From assembly GCA_024195585.1 (NCBI GenBank), contig SWBL01000106.1:62001-126000 (forward strand): a stretch of 64,000 nucleotides of DNA, written 5' to 3'. This document shows positions 43,370 to 54,514 of the stretch, one piece after another. This DNA comes from Aureobasidium sp. EXF-3400 (taxonomy: Eukaryota; Ascomycota; Dothideomycetes; Dothideales; Saccotheciaceae). The position numbers and the translations under genes are program-made. The notes below the pieces were generated by a model, which made no database searches, was not told the origin of the DNA, and saw nothing but the letters and a program-made list of their open reading frames with translations. Numbering within the stretch: the stretch's first letter is position 1; each line of letters opens with the position of its first letter.

Positions 43370-46300
43370 ATGTTGCTGGTCCATCAAGCCGGCAGCGTCA
43401 AGGTGGGCGAAGTAGTGCGGTATGTCATGCGGTCTTCATCTCGAACGCGTCGACGTGCAGCTTCCTGACGGCTCTGTAGATTCACCTTGACCTACACGCC
43501 CAGCAATGATCGTATCTTGCCCAGTCCTTCGCATCTACATCTCAAGATAAAAAATACTTCGGCCATCCCTCTGCGTGCCGCCTACCTCCATGGCCCATAC
43601 AACCTGCACGTCGCCTCGTATCCCGCCTCCTTCAATCCAAATCACAAAGTCGAGGATCCGCAAAAGGAGGGCGTGCCAGACTTTGAACCACTGCTTAAGG
43701 CAGGTTCGAGCTGGTCCACCAAGTTGACTGTTCCCGAGAACATCCGAGAGACGGGCAACACTTTCGCATCCGGTCGTCAGAACCGCGCTTCACAAGATGC
43801 CCACCGAGACGACAAGAAGGGCCCACCAAGTGCCACATGGATAATCGAGATCGCTTCTCAGATTCTGTTTTCCAACACGGCCGCTGTCCACTTCGAGCTC
43901 TTGGTTGGTCGGGATGAAAGGAGTTTAGACCTTGGCTTTGCAGCCGTCGCTGGCCACGGCCACGGCACTCCTGGTCAAATCCATGACCATCAGAAGGATA
44001 AACGCAGGGACAATGTGGGCCAACAGAAGGGTCTCTATTCACGCGCTGTCAAACTCGTCGTTGAGGACACTCAAGCACTCTGGGACAAGCCCGCTCTCCC
44101 TTCCAACCACTCTCAGAAGCATGCTCGATCCTCGAAAGAGTCGCTTCGCAAGTCCAAGGACTCGAGGGCCACAGTCGAAGAGTCCAAAGAGGAACCTCCC
44201 AAGAAGAAGAAGAAGAAGATACATCTTGTCGTTCTCACCCATGGTCTGCACAGCAACATCGGTGCCGATATGCTTTACATGAAAGAGAGTATAGATGCTA
44301 CAGTCAAGCAAGCGAGAATCGATGCAAGGAACAGGAAGGCCGCATACAAGAAATCGCAGGACAAAAACGCTTCCTCGTCCGACCAGCCAGACCCGTCGAC
44401 TGACGATAAGCCACATGAGGAAGCTACTACTGCACCTCTATCGGGAGGTCAAGAAGATCTCGAAGACGATGGTGATGAGGACGAAGAGCAAGTCATCGTG
44501 CGCGGTTTCAGCGGCAACGCCATCAAGACCGAAAAAGGCATTCAATACCTCGGAAAGCGCCTGGCAAAGTTTGTGCTGAACTTTACTTACCCTGACCAGC
44601 CTTTCCAACCAGTCAAAAAGTCAATGACGCGATCCTTCACGGACCAGTTCAAGTCTCAGGCCACTAAGACTGCCAGAGACGGCGAGCCTGCACATCAAGG
44701 AAGTAGCATCCACCATGATGACAGCAAGGCGGACGAGCTTGCTTATACCTTCACCAGCATCAGCTTCATCGGGCATAGTCTCGGTGGTCTGATTCAAACA
44801 TATGCAGTCGCTTACATTCAGAAGCATGCGCCGCAGTTCTTCGAACAGATCCAGCCCATCAATTTCATCTGTATGGCTTCACCCATGCTCGGACTCAGCA
44901 ACGAGAATCCTATGTATGTAAAGTTCGCTCTGGACTTTGGCCTTGTCGGACGTACAGGACAAGATCTGGGTTTGACATGGCGTGCTCCCAATATCGCAAA
45001 AAGTGGCTGGAATGCCATGATGGGAGGATTTGGAGCTGGAACAAAAGAAGAGCACCAAGAAGACCCAGGAGCAAAACCTCTTTTGCGTATTCTTCCCACT
45101 GGCCCTGCTCATACAGTCCTACGCATGTTCCGCAACAGAACTGTGTATTCCAACGTCGTCAATGATGGTATTGTACCGCTGCGGACTAGTTGTCTGCTGT
45201 TCCTCGATTGGGGTGGTCTTGGTAAAGTAGACAAGGCCCGCCGCGAGAATGGTCTGATAGGTACATTGGCCGAATTTGGCTGGGCTGAGCTTACCGGCGC
45301 CAACGCACTACCCAAAGCGCTCAGGAACAACGGCGTGGGAAGTGTCGCTGGTACCGAAGATGAAGGCTCTGGTGCCGATACTCCGACCGGAAGACAGGGC
45401 AACGATGTCCCTCAACCACCGACGGAGGCGACAACAGATGACAACAGAGACTCGACAACATCTGTCACGGAACCGTCCACAGGTCAATTCTTGAGAACTA
45501 AAGACCATGGGAGTAGCGAGTCCTCGACCAGTCCAGCAAACCCAAGCGGAGGGCTTCTGAACGGTATCTTCAGCTTCTTCCGCCCTGGGGCTACGCCCGA
45601 GCGTCAATCTCCAAAAACAATGAAGGCCGTACGTCGTGGCCAGACTGTCGACGTGAGAGCAAACGATGATTCTGGAGACGCCCAGTTGGACGAAGGCATT
45701 CATCAAATAACTCGTCGCAACAGTAGAGGTACGACTGACAACCCGACCATGAGGCCAAGCAAGCGTCCGATAGCAACTCGTGGAGGATCCATGAACTCCA
45801 ATCCAGATGCTCTAGCACCACCGAGCACATCCATCTTCGAGGCAGCCAGTGATATCCTTCATCCTCCTATCCCATCAACTACTTGGCTCATCGATCCAGC
45901 ATCTCGCGAGCGCACTATATTCCACGACAGAATTTACCATCCCGAGGACATTCCGCCGCCCCCGATTAAGCGTCCCAGTAGACTTGGGCGTTCATTCTCT
46001 TCGGACTCGGCATCGTTCAGGACATCTCAGTCTATTCGCGATGACTCAGCTTCGGTCGACATGGGAAATATGAAGGTAGAAGAAAAAATTGCACGAGCAT
46101 ACCACAAAGACTTGTCCTGGCGAAAGGTCTTGGTGCGTCTTGAACCTGATGCACACAACAACATGATTGTGCGAAGGATGTTTGCCAATGCCTACGGCTG
46201 GCCTGTGGTCAAGCATCTTTGCGATACGCACTTCGGAGATACGTTCACTGCAACCACCAGAGACGAAAACGAACCAGGTATTGATCGTGCCAAGGACTAC

Positions 46301-46969
46301 TCGCAAGCTGATCACGAGGCTGGTGAAGAAGTCAAAGGACAGAACGAGCCAAAACCTCTTACAAGGAGTGCGTCAGACATGCGCGAAGACCGCGATGAGT
46401 TGAAACCATTGCAGGAGAGTGCCGGTGGCGCAATCAAGCATAAGCTCAATCCACAAGGCTCCGCTGTTTGGGATGACATCTACTTTGAGGGCAGCGACGA
46501 TGACGACGATGAAGAGGAAGGTTACGCAGCCAAAGTAGGACGATTCCTCCATTTCAATCAAGGCGAGAACAATGGTGCGACTTGGGTAGGTGGTGGTGGT
46601 GCTCCGAAGAAACAAGGTACCGACAGCACTGTACGCCCTGCCAGACGCCAATCTACCGAAGTACATCGTGGTCTTGGACCTACCATCAGCCATGAGCCGT
46701 ACTCTCCGCGTCTTTCTTCATCTTCAAACAATGCGCCAGTGCTGTCACCGGACTCGGCCAGTGGAGTCTTTACCGGCGGAAAATTGACAGAAGAGCCGCC
46801 TGGTATGGATGATGGTGAGAGTATACTGAGCAACGCAAAGCAGAACAGTACTGCTGGATTGGGCCTGCAGAAGAACATCAAACAAGCTGTGTCTCAGCCT
46901 GGTCCGAGTGTTGCTAGTGAGGCAGGTGTGGGTGAGCAAGTCGCTCGGAAAGCAAACGCAGCATCCTAG
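43370..46969 (+). CDS. Rog1-type putative lipase/serine esterase (DUF676)
   Basis: Two exons with a 60-bp intron (43420-43479) encode 1179 residues. The first exon supplies the conserved start MLLVHQAGSVKVGEVVR, which joins FTLTYTPSNDRILPSPSHLH. A beta-rich N-terminal domain is followed by a Lys/Ser linker and the alpha/beta-hydrolase domain (HLVVLTHGLHSNIGADM, about 270). The nucleophile elbow GHSLGG sits at about 448-453, and a downstream segment (SNVVNDGIVPLRTSCLLF) holds the catalytic Asp. Yeast Rog1 acts on glycerolipids; the substrate here is inferred. The C-terminal half (about 650-1179) is largely disordered, with one conserved block, LSWRKVLVRLEPDAHNNMIV. No signal peptide or membrane helix is seen. 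Confidence 0.88.
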
Positions 46970-47321
46970 GTAGATGTTTGTTTCGTAGAACTTGAGTCGC
47001 TCCTGCTTTCTTGGTGCCTCTCATCAATCCCACGTAGAGAATAAATTGCGCGTAGAATTGCACAATGGTTCCGAGAAACAGGTTGGTCTATCGAATAATA
47101 ATACACTTCCTTTGGATACATCTCTGGCCTAGCAATCATTGTGCCTTCCTATAGCAAGAACGTCGCTTGCCTTCGTCGGAGGAGGCTGGAAGGGAAAGTG
47201 CAATCTTCTGACACAATTTCCGCTTTCCTTCCAAGACCTTCGGATGTTTGCGTTCCTCGACCTACTGAACGCATTCACTGCGCATTCCTATCGCATAGGG
47301 TTATTATCAACCTAACTCGTT
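46970..47321. other. Short intergenic interval
   Basis: About 350 bp between two co-directional genes; AT-rich near 47040-47100. No feature was recognised. Confidence 0.4.
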
Positions 47322-47720
47322 ATGCCTTCCAGAAAGAACAGCAAAGTACCACGTCGTCGGCACAAACACACTATTTCCCCGAACCAACCCTCTATAAGCT
47401 CTGCATCGGCTCCTCCACACCATCAATCACAACGTGCAACAGCAGCACCATCAGCGAGCTCCTACACATGGCAAGATCTGCGCAAAGATCCTTCTGTCAA
47501 GAAAAGAGCCACAATTGCGACACTCGGGTCCAGAGGTGCAACAACTTGCGGAGGAAAAGCAGCAGGCGGATATCTGATGGCAGGTGGCACCATGGCTGAC
47601 ATGAAGATGGGAGCATCTACGCATCACCCACTGTTCTTGCCACAAATCGATGTCCCGAAGCCTGAGGTCATGCGACCTGAGACGAATCGCAGGAATATGC
47701 ATTACGTGCTGTTGAAGTAA
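47322..47720 (+). CDS. Small basic hypothetical protein (132 residues)
   Basis: A single open frame with no recognised domain. The first 45 residues are rich in Lys, Arg, Pro and Ser (MPSRKNSKVPRRRHKH). The middle reads YTWQDLRKDPSVKKRATIATL, and a Gly/Ala/Met segment follows (GGKAAGGYLMAGGTMADMKM). It ends in PEVMRPETNRRNMHYVLLK. There is no signal peptide or membrane segment. The translation has a normal amino-acid balance, and the ATG sits after a pyrimidine-rich leader, so it is more likely real than not. Function is unknown; the basic N-terminus could be a nuclear signal. Confidence 0.45.
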   Translation: MPSRKNSKVPRRRHKHTISPNQPSISSASAPPHHQSQRATAAPSASSYTWQDLRKDPSVKKRATIATLGSRGATTCGGKAAGGYLMAGGTMADMKMGASTHHPLFLPQIDVPKPEVMRPETNRRNMHYVLLK

Positions 47721-47872
47721 CCCATATCACGGTACATATCGGCACTCTCTTCCAGGCACTGTCCTCAAACTGCGACTACAGAGAGTCACAATGGGAACAT
47801 CAGACGACAACAGCCCGTGAAGAGAGGTGAAAAGGGGTCTTTGTTACATTCTCGATAAATATCCTAAGTACT

Positions 47873-49432
47873 TTACAACTCGCTCTTTACTGCATCTGCA
47901 AATTGCTTGACTGCCCAGTCAAAGCTGTCCAGAGGTGCAGTAGCGAATGTCAGACGGAGCTTGATACCCTTCAGTTGATCGGGCTCGGCGTCGAACCAAC
48001 TTCCTTTACTAATCACTACTCCTTTCTCCATCGAACGGGTGTAGATCCTTTCTTCAAGATCCAACAGAGCAGCTTTCTCCTTCTTAACCGAACAGTCCGA
48101 GCAAGACGAGCATGAGATACGTGGTGTTGGTGATTGAAGATGCAGCCAGAGGAACATGCCAGCTTCGGGTACGACCCAAGTGAAGAGATCCGGTGGAAGA
48201 TACTTCTCACAAGCAGACACCAAGGCATCTCGTCGTTGACGGTATTGGTGGGACAAGAATGCGAGCCAGCGGATGAAGCCATCATGGCCCCAAGTCACGT
48301 CCAGCAGCTTGTACATGGCGACCTGAGAGAATCCGGAAGGAGCCACACTGCCCACTTCAGTGTAGTTCATGTATTTCTCAGCAATCTGAGAGCAACATGT
48401 CATCCATGCGCATCGGAGTCCAGGTGCGAGAATTTTCGAAGTGGCATCCAGACGAACCACACGACCGGAGACGTCCATGGAGAGATATGAAGGAGGCAGC
48501 TGTCGAAGATACTCATCGACCGGCATTGGCGAGTCGTCTCCGGACTCCGATCTCGAGTGCAGCTTCAAGAAATAGTAAGGGTCGTCCTCAATGATGTACA
48601 GATCATGTTCCTCTGCGACCAGGTAAATCTTTCTCCGTCTTTCCGCAGACTGAGTAGCACCCGTAGGGTTCTGGCCGCAAGGCACAATGTACATCACCGA
48701 CGGCTTACGTCCCCTTGAAGGATCCCACGATCGCAGTTTGTTCTCCAGATCCTCCGGAATGAGACCCTGACCATCCATCTTGATACCCAAGATATTGATG
48801 CCCAGCGGTGTAACAGCCTCAATAGCTCCAGGATACGAGTACTCCTCAGTGATAATCCAATCTCCGCGGTTGCAGAACATACGAAACACGGTATCCATGG
48901 CTGAAGTAGTTCCACTCGTCAAACAAGTCTCCCAGTCATCGTATGGCGGATCATGAATCATCTCAATATGTTCAGTAATGAACCTCAACAGTTGTGGTGA
49001 TCCAGCCGCATATCCGTAGTTCAACGCAACCGCAAAGTCGAAATCTTGCTCGCCTCTTGTACAAGGCATCACTACTGCTTCATCTTGAGCACCCAAAGGA
49101 CCTCTGCTGTGTTTCCCAGACAACTCCAGCGAGTCCCAGGGAAAGTACTCTGGAATAGGGCGACCGGCGCCTAGACTGATTTGCCTTTGAAGAACGATGG
49201 GAGCACCATCAAGACCGGGTTTGGCGCTGCTGGCAGATGCTTTGAGGTTTGATGGTAGTCTGTTACGGCATTCTGTGCTGAGGTGATGATCCCAGTTTTT
49301 GGCGAGAGGTTTTGTGCCAGGTCGACATAGTTTGAAGGATTCGGAGCATGTGAAGGGGGCAGGACCCGATGGTAATGGATCTGATGTGCTTCGGTGGGAA
49401 GTGTAGTTGGCAATTGCTTGGGATAACATCAT
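47873..49432 (-). CDS. Aromatic amino acid aminotransferase (Aro8/Aro9 type)
   Basis: A single-exon fold-type I PLP enzyme of 519 residues, the usual length for fungal Aro8/Aro9 proteins. Landmarks are PLGAQDEAV-type N-terminal sequence, LNYGYAAGSPQLLRFI (about 138-152), TSGTTSAMDTVFRMF (about 172-186), the PLP-binding PCGQNPTG (251-258), EDDPYYF (282-288) and the catalytic Lys333 in RLDATSKILAPGLRCAW. It should interconvert Trp, Phe or Tyr with their 2-oxoacids. Downstream neighbours on this chromosome stretch are a 2-oxoacid decarboxylase and a Zn2Cys6 regulator, the set needed to make fusel aldehydes. A CCGAA-N4-CCGAA site lies 190 bp upstream of the start. Aromatic preference is by family, not shown. 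Confidence 0.92.
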   Translation of the reverse strand: MMLSQAIANYTSHRSTSDPLPSGPAPFTCSESFKLCRPGTKPLAKNWDHHLSTECRNRLPSNLKASASSAKPGLDGAPIVLQRQISLGAGRPIPEYFPWDSLELSGKHSRGPLGAQDEAVVMPCTRGEQDFDFAVALNYGYAAGSPQLLRFITEHIEMIHDPPYDDWETCLTSGTTSAMDTVFRMFCNRGDWIITEEYSYPGAIEAVTPLGINILGIKMDGQGLIPEDLENKLRSWDPSRGRKPSVMYIVPCGQNPTGATQSAERRRKIYLVAEEHDLYIIEDDPYYFLKLHSRSESGDDSPMPVDEYLRQLPPSYLSMDVSGRVVRLDATSKILAPGLRCAWMTCCSQIAEKYMNYTEVGSVAPSGFSQVAMYKLLDVTWGHDGFIRWLAFLSHQYRQRRDALVSACEKYLPPDLFTWVVPEAGMFLWLHLQSPTPRISCSSCSDCSVKKEKAALLDLEERIYTRSMEKGVVISKGSWFDAEPDQLKGIKLRLTFATAPLDSFDWAVKQFADAVKSEL

Positions 49433-50115
49433 GATAGAAAGTGGAATGAAATTGATGAGATAAAAGAACTATCCGAAGGAATATTGTAATTTGGTAACGA
49501 AAGTCTTTCGACACAATTGAAGTGAAGTCGTAAAATTGTAGATACTCCGGAATGATTTACTGATTGCATTGCAAGAACGGAGAAAGAGAGGTATACATAT
49601 AGGTAATGTCTAGGGAAGGTGTTCGGACAATTCGGAGTGTTGAGCTTTTGGTGCTTCCATCCCTCGGAGTAACCTCTTACGTTTAGCATTCAACCCCCTT
49701 GCGTATCAGATATGCTTGGTGCAGATAAGAAGCAGTTGAAAGCCGTACCGGGTGGAACGACTCCAAAAGCAAGATTCAATCCGATAGGGAAGGTGAAACC
49801 CGATGTGACACTGACTTCATACGGCCATAAGAATTGATAACAATATCAAGAATTAGATGCACGGCTGAGGACAGAATCACGTTGAGCATGAGTCTACAGA
49901 CTTACCAGAGACCAGCATTACATGTTCGGCGGTACTCGCGGGAAAGAAGTACGAGACTGTCAATATGTCTCCTGACGATTGTCGCCGCGTAGCAGTATCC
50001 CCAGGTGGCCATGTGATTAGGGATACGTTCCCGCATAATTTCGTTGGTCGCTCTCCATAACCAATGACCCAAATCATAATTCGTGCTGTATGTACTCGGT
50101 AGCTCCTGCTTCTAC
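49433..50115. promoter_or_regulatory. Promoter of the aminotransferase gene
   Basis: About 680 bp between the aminotransferase start and the decarboxylase stop. It includes the paired CCGAA element at 49622-49635. No gene was seen. Confidence 0.45.
49622..49635 (-). promoter_or_regulatory. Paired CCGAA-N4-CCGAA element (aminotransferase)
   Basis: On the minus strand the sequence reads CCGAATTGTCCGAA, 190 bp upstream of the aminotransferase start. The same arrangement, CCGAACTCGCCGAA, occurs upstream of the decarboxylase/regulator pair. Repeated CCG triplets are typical targets of Zn2Cys6 factors. Binding by the neighbouring regulator is inferred. Confidence 0.45.
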
Positions 50116-52128
50116 TCAGATCTTGGCCGACTCGCGAGCTTTCTGGTTGCTAAGAAGCTTCAACAACAAGCCTTGAGCGTCCTCGCGTTCCATGAACACC
50201 TCAAGCATTCTGACACCCTTTCCGTTCGAGATCGGACCTGATTTCATCACTTCTTTTAGCTCGCCCCAAGTTCGTGCAGAGAATGTGTTGGTCGCGACTT
50301 CCTCTTCGGTGGCGCCGAACATATTGAGCGCTTGTAGATACCTCCAAGAAGCAATGTCATTGTATGTTTGCTTGCGTCCGTGGATGACACGCTCGATAGT
50401 ATAGCCATCGTTGTTGATGACTACAATTACGATGTTCAACTTTTCTCTGATCATGGTGCTGATCTCTTGCACAGTCATCTGCAGACTTCCATCACCAATG
50501 AACAAGACTACTCGGTCTTCAGAGGTACCTGTGTTGCCTGATCGTTTTCTCCATTTCTCCGAGTCGCGCTCTAGACAAGAAGTCAGTCTTTTAAAACATA
50601 TACCCTCCCCGTATGCTCGAGTTTGTGACTTCCAACTCCGCTCTCACCATCACACATAGGCAGGATAGAAGCTATCAAAATGCACAGTTCTTTTCAGATG
50701 GTAGACAAGTCCAGAGAGAGTGGACGATATTACCACTCTCAATGGACGCTTCTTAATCCTTGGAGGAACTGTGCATTCTTATAGCTACTAGCAAGACATT
50801 CCATACACGCGGGGAGGATGGACACTCAGGGACTTACGAGCGAGCGCCGCGCCTAAAGCAGCGGGTAGCATGTAGCCGATACTCAGCCAGGTAACAGCCG
50901 TAAAGTAGTAGCTTCCGGTTGGGAGTACGAGATCACGACTGCCATGAGAAGCCGTACCAGTCTCTCCCATGACAATATCGCCAGGCCTAAGCATAGGGTT
51001 GATGACACGATAGAAATCCTTCTGAGTGAGCGACTCAGACGGTTCAACGGATGGTTGTGTTCGATCTAGTGTCGAGGGGCCTTCGGGTTTGGATAGTTTG
51101 CTGATGTCTAGCTGCTTTAGCAATTCTGCTACGAGTTTCTTGTTCGAGACATCCCGAGTAATCTCAGCTCCGATCTTGACATGACGTTCGGAGAATGAGA
51201 TCGAGATTGCTTGCTTCGGAATGGTCGAAAACAACGCGGTGTTGGTACTACTGAAGTGTGGGCCAAACACTAAAGCGAGATCTGCGGATTCGAAGTATGA
51301 CTTTGCGCTCTCGCCACCTAGGTCGGCGTTGTAGATACCCCGGAAGCTCTCCAGGTGCTCGTCAACCAAACCTTTGCCAAAGGGCGAAGTCCATACGGGC
51401 CATCCTGTAGTCTTGACAAGCTCGTGTATCTCGTCGAGGACGTCTAAGCACCTGCTCTCACCATCCACGAATATGAGGGGCTTCTTGGCGGAATGCATCA
51501 GCTCGAGAATGCGGCTGGAAACCTTGGACTCGTTTTCGCCATGTGAGATTGCAGGTAGAGAAATCTTCGACTTGAGGCCAGCCGCGGACACCTTCACATC
51601 GACCATGTCGGCTGGTATCTGGATATATACTGGTCGACTGTGAATCAAGGCCTGTTGCACGGTCACGTCAAATTGTTCCGGGGCAGTACGGGGATCCAGA
51701 AGGTTGGTCTGAGCGACCGTCACATGTGTATGCATTGCTGCAAAGCGACTGAAGTCGCCATCAGCGAATGTATGGTGTACGTTGGTTCGAGCCTCCTGCG
51801 TAGCCCTGGCTGGCGTCCCGACAATGGAGATGATGGGAGCCTTTTCAGTATAGGCACCAGCAATAGCATTGACGGCTGACAACTCTCCCACAGCAAACGT
51901 CGTAATCAAGGCACTTGTACCATGAATCCGGGCGTAGGCATCAGCAGCATATGCAGCGTTCAACTCGTTACAATTGCCAACCCAGTGCAGACCTGCAGGC
52001 TCAACGAAGTCCAGCAGCCGAAGATTGTAATCGCCAGGTACTCCAAAAACAGACCGAATGCCAAGCTGATGGAGCCGTGCGAAGATATAATCGGCCAAGG
52101 TGATGGTATCTTGTGATGTTGAAGACAT
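50116..52128 (-). CDS. ThDP 2-oxoacid decarboxylase (Aro10/IPDC-like)
   Basis: Two exons around a 267-bp intron (50571-50837) encode 581 residues. The fold is that of pyruvate, indolepyruvate or phenylpyruvate decarboxylases. The activating Glu55 is in GNCNELNAAYAADAYAR, the His pair His118-His119 is in NVHHTFADGDF, and the ThDP/Mg motif runs from GDGSLQMTVQEIST to INNDGYTIERVIHGR. A canonical pyruvate decarboxylase lies at 63405-64000, so this is a second, diverged member. Context with the aminotransferase and regulator suggests an aromatic 2-oxoacid substrate (phenylpyruvate or indolepyruvate). It shares a 321-bp divergent promoter with the Zn2Cys6 gene. The exact substrate is not predictable from the residues that I can align. 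Confidence 0.9.
50571..50837 (-). repeat. 267-bp intron with long imperfect inverted repeat
   Basis: Outer arms 50670-50690 and 50766-50786 match at 18 of 21 positions. Inner arms 50709-50723 and 50733-50747 match at 13 of 15 around a 9-base loop. The block GTGCATTCTTATAG at 50771-50784 is nearly the same as GTGTATTCCTATAG at 27166-27179 in the 259-bp MFS intron (12 of 14). Confidence 0.6.
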
Positions 52129-52449
52129 TGTTGAGGAGGTTTCTTATCTAATGATACAGGAACGGGGCCACGTCAAGTGACGATACACGTTGAGATTAGA
52201 AGTTGAACTCCGACACAGATGTCTGTTAAGAGAAACAAGTGAAACGTATGCTCGGAAACCATGACATGTCGTTGTCATCGGAGTAAGCGGGGCAAGAACG
52301 ACCGAGGCGTCCCCACACCCCTCATTCCCCTTGCCAAGCCGCTCCCAGCCGAACTCGCCGAAGACTCCTATCGAATCGGAGTGATATGGTCTTTCCTTAC
52401 TCCGACCAAACCATAGCAGAAGGAAAATCACGACTTGCATCAGGAAATT
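52129..52449. promoter_or_regulatory. Divergent promoter, decarboxylase and Zn2Cys6 gene
   Basis: 321 bp between the two starts, with many CCG/CGG triplets. Three CCG triplets in direct order lie at 52339-52360 with spacings of 7 and 6 bp. Aro80 of yeast binds CCG repeats with 7-bp spacers, so the layout is compatible with an Aro80-like factor, though not identical. Confidence 0.5.
52349..52362 (+). promoter_or_regulatory. Paired CCGAA-N4-CCGAA element (divergent promoter)
   Basis: CCGAACTCGCCGAA lies 88 bp upstream of the regulator start and about 220 bp upstream of the decarboxylase start. It matches the element at 49622-49635 in arrangement and in 10 bases fixed by the two CCGAA halves. 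Confidence 0.45.
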
Positions 52450-54514
52450 ATGCCACCTCGTGAGGCAGCTTGCGAGCCTTGTAGGAGGTCCAAATTGGCC
52501 TGTGATCATGTACGGCCGGTGTGTACTCGATGCTTGGGTGCCAACAGAGCCGACGCTTGCGAGTATCGCATATCTCCGTTCAAAAGAAGGCGAACAGATC
52601 TAGGTCCTTCGCCCAGCGCAAATATCTCACGGTAAATACGAGCAGAAATTTCGCGAATTTTTGGGTGGTTGTTGATGATGTTTTAGCAATGGCAGTCAAT
52701 CTCGAGAATCTGAACCACCACCCACGGCAGCAGCAACGCCGACCATTCGACCTTATCCAAATCCAGGCTTTCAAGGCTCGTTGAGTTCTGCAGCAATTTT
52801 TAGTCATATTTCTCCTCGACACCATGAACCGGGAACTGCTCAACCGGAACCTGACTCCGTACCGGCTGGAGTATCTGTGCCTGCATTGCTTGACAACGAC
52901 GATATCGCCTGTAGACAAGGGACGTCGTTGATAAAGCTGCTTCTGGAAGAGTACCCATTGAGTACTCTCAAAGACCTGGTCTCGTTCTGGCTTGCCAAAG
53001 GCATCAGTCTTTCACATGCCGAGTCTCTTTTGGATTCGTGCGTGGATAGTATGGATGAAGCTCTGAATTTCGGACAACCAACGGATACTTGTATGGAACA
53101 CTTGACTCGAAATTCGCAGAGTCCGTTACTCTTCGGTCCCGAGACGAGTTTCAATTCATACGCGGCTCAATTTTCTGGCCATAATGCTCGATTGGAAACT
53201 CTAGGTATCTTTCTCTCAGCAGTGGTCCGAGCTACGAACGACGTTCCTTTCTTTCCAACACTATACAAGTCCGATGAAGACAAGTTCAGACTCCGGAAAC
53301 TGGCCACTCGGTTGAGTGATCACGCTTTGGAAGTGTGTCTGACGCTCGATTGCCTCAATGACCTTCAGCTTGCCTTCCAATACGAGAACTTCATTGTGCA
53401 TACATTTGTAGACGGAGACCAAAGTTACAGTTCGTGGCGAAGGCTCGGAGATGTCATCGCCTCCATGCTTGCTCTTGGCTACCACGAACGAGTTGAGACT
53501 CGATCCAGAATCCCGAACTTTCTGGTGGAACTGCGGCAAAGCGCGTTTGCACGCATATACACGGATGACAAGGAAGTCTCTATCTTCCTTGGCAGGCCAC
53601 CTCGCCTCAGCAGAAGATTCTGTCATTTCCGAATACCAATCGCTTTGGACTCATTCGAGATTGATGCGTCTGCTCCCGGTACGGAGAACAGCGGACAAGA
53701 AAACGAGATCAAGATTGACTACCGAGCGGGATGCAGTTGGGCTGCTCTGTGCGCGTTACTCAAAGAAGAGATCTTGGAGTTGTTCATCGAAAAGAACCGC
53801 GAACATTGCGTTCAACGAGCAAGCGTCATCTGCGCCAAAGCTGAAGCACAATGGCAACAATTACCCACACATATGCGCTATGATGTCGGTTGTCTCAATG
53901 ACTACAGAAGAAGTCCTTTTGAGCGCGACTTCTTGATCAGTGCTCGGCTGGATCATATACACATCCGCTTCTTGGTACGATTTATCTTGTTGAACAGTCT
54001 GGCTCAACCAGACGACGAGATGATCCAAATAGCACACGAGATGCTTACCCTAGTCGTCCAAGCCGTCCTCGCCCGCGATCGCCTTGCCAATTCTGGAAGC
54101 GGTCTCGTCTGGAAAGTGATTCTATACGGTTTACCGGCCTCCGGCATCATCCTTCTCGCCATTCTGGAGCAACGCAATCCTTACCACTTCGGTGGTCTCT
54201 CTCGTGCAAAAGTCCTCCAAAATCTCCGGATACTAGTGGCTGAGATACAGATCGGCGCATTGTCTCATCCAAGAGAGCCGAACTTTGCATTACTCACCAG
54301 AGCCGCGCAGACGATTGAGAACTTTCTGGATTCGGAAGAGAGGCACGATCATCACCCGAATGGTCAAATCAGTACTCATCATGATGCGGCGGCGCCTGGG
54401 CAGATGGGACCTTGGGCTTCTAACCTGAATCTCGAGGCTTGGGATTTCGATCTTGGATTTTGGGAGAATCTTGCTGAACATCCTTTTTTGTCGAACCTCG
54501 AGTTTCCGACATAA
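52450..54514 (+). CDS. Zn2Cys6 transcription factor (Aro80-like by context)
   Basis: Two exons with a 55-bp intron (52632-52686) encode 669 residues. The zinc cluster occupies residues 8-37: C8, C11, C18, C25, C28 and C37 (CEPCRRSKLACDHVRPVC), followed by the basic stretch FKRRRTD. Exon 2 continues with a linker and the conserved-type segment GSLSSAAIFSHI. A fungal transcription factor regulatory domain follows (for example SWRRLGDVIASMLALGYHER and RQSAFARIYTDDKEVSIFLG). It is divergent from the decarboxylase gene and next to the aminotransferase. The same trio (Aro9, Aro10, Aro80) forms the yeast regulon, so control of that pathway is the best inference. Orthology to Aro80 is not proven. Confidence 0.88.
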
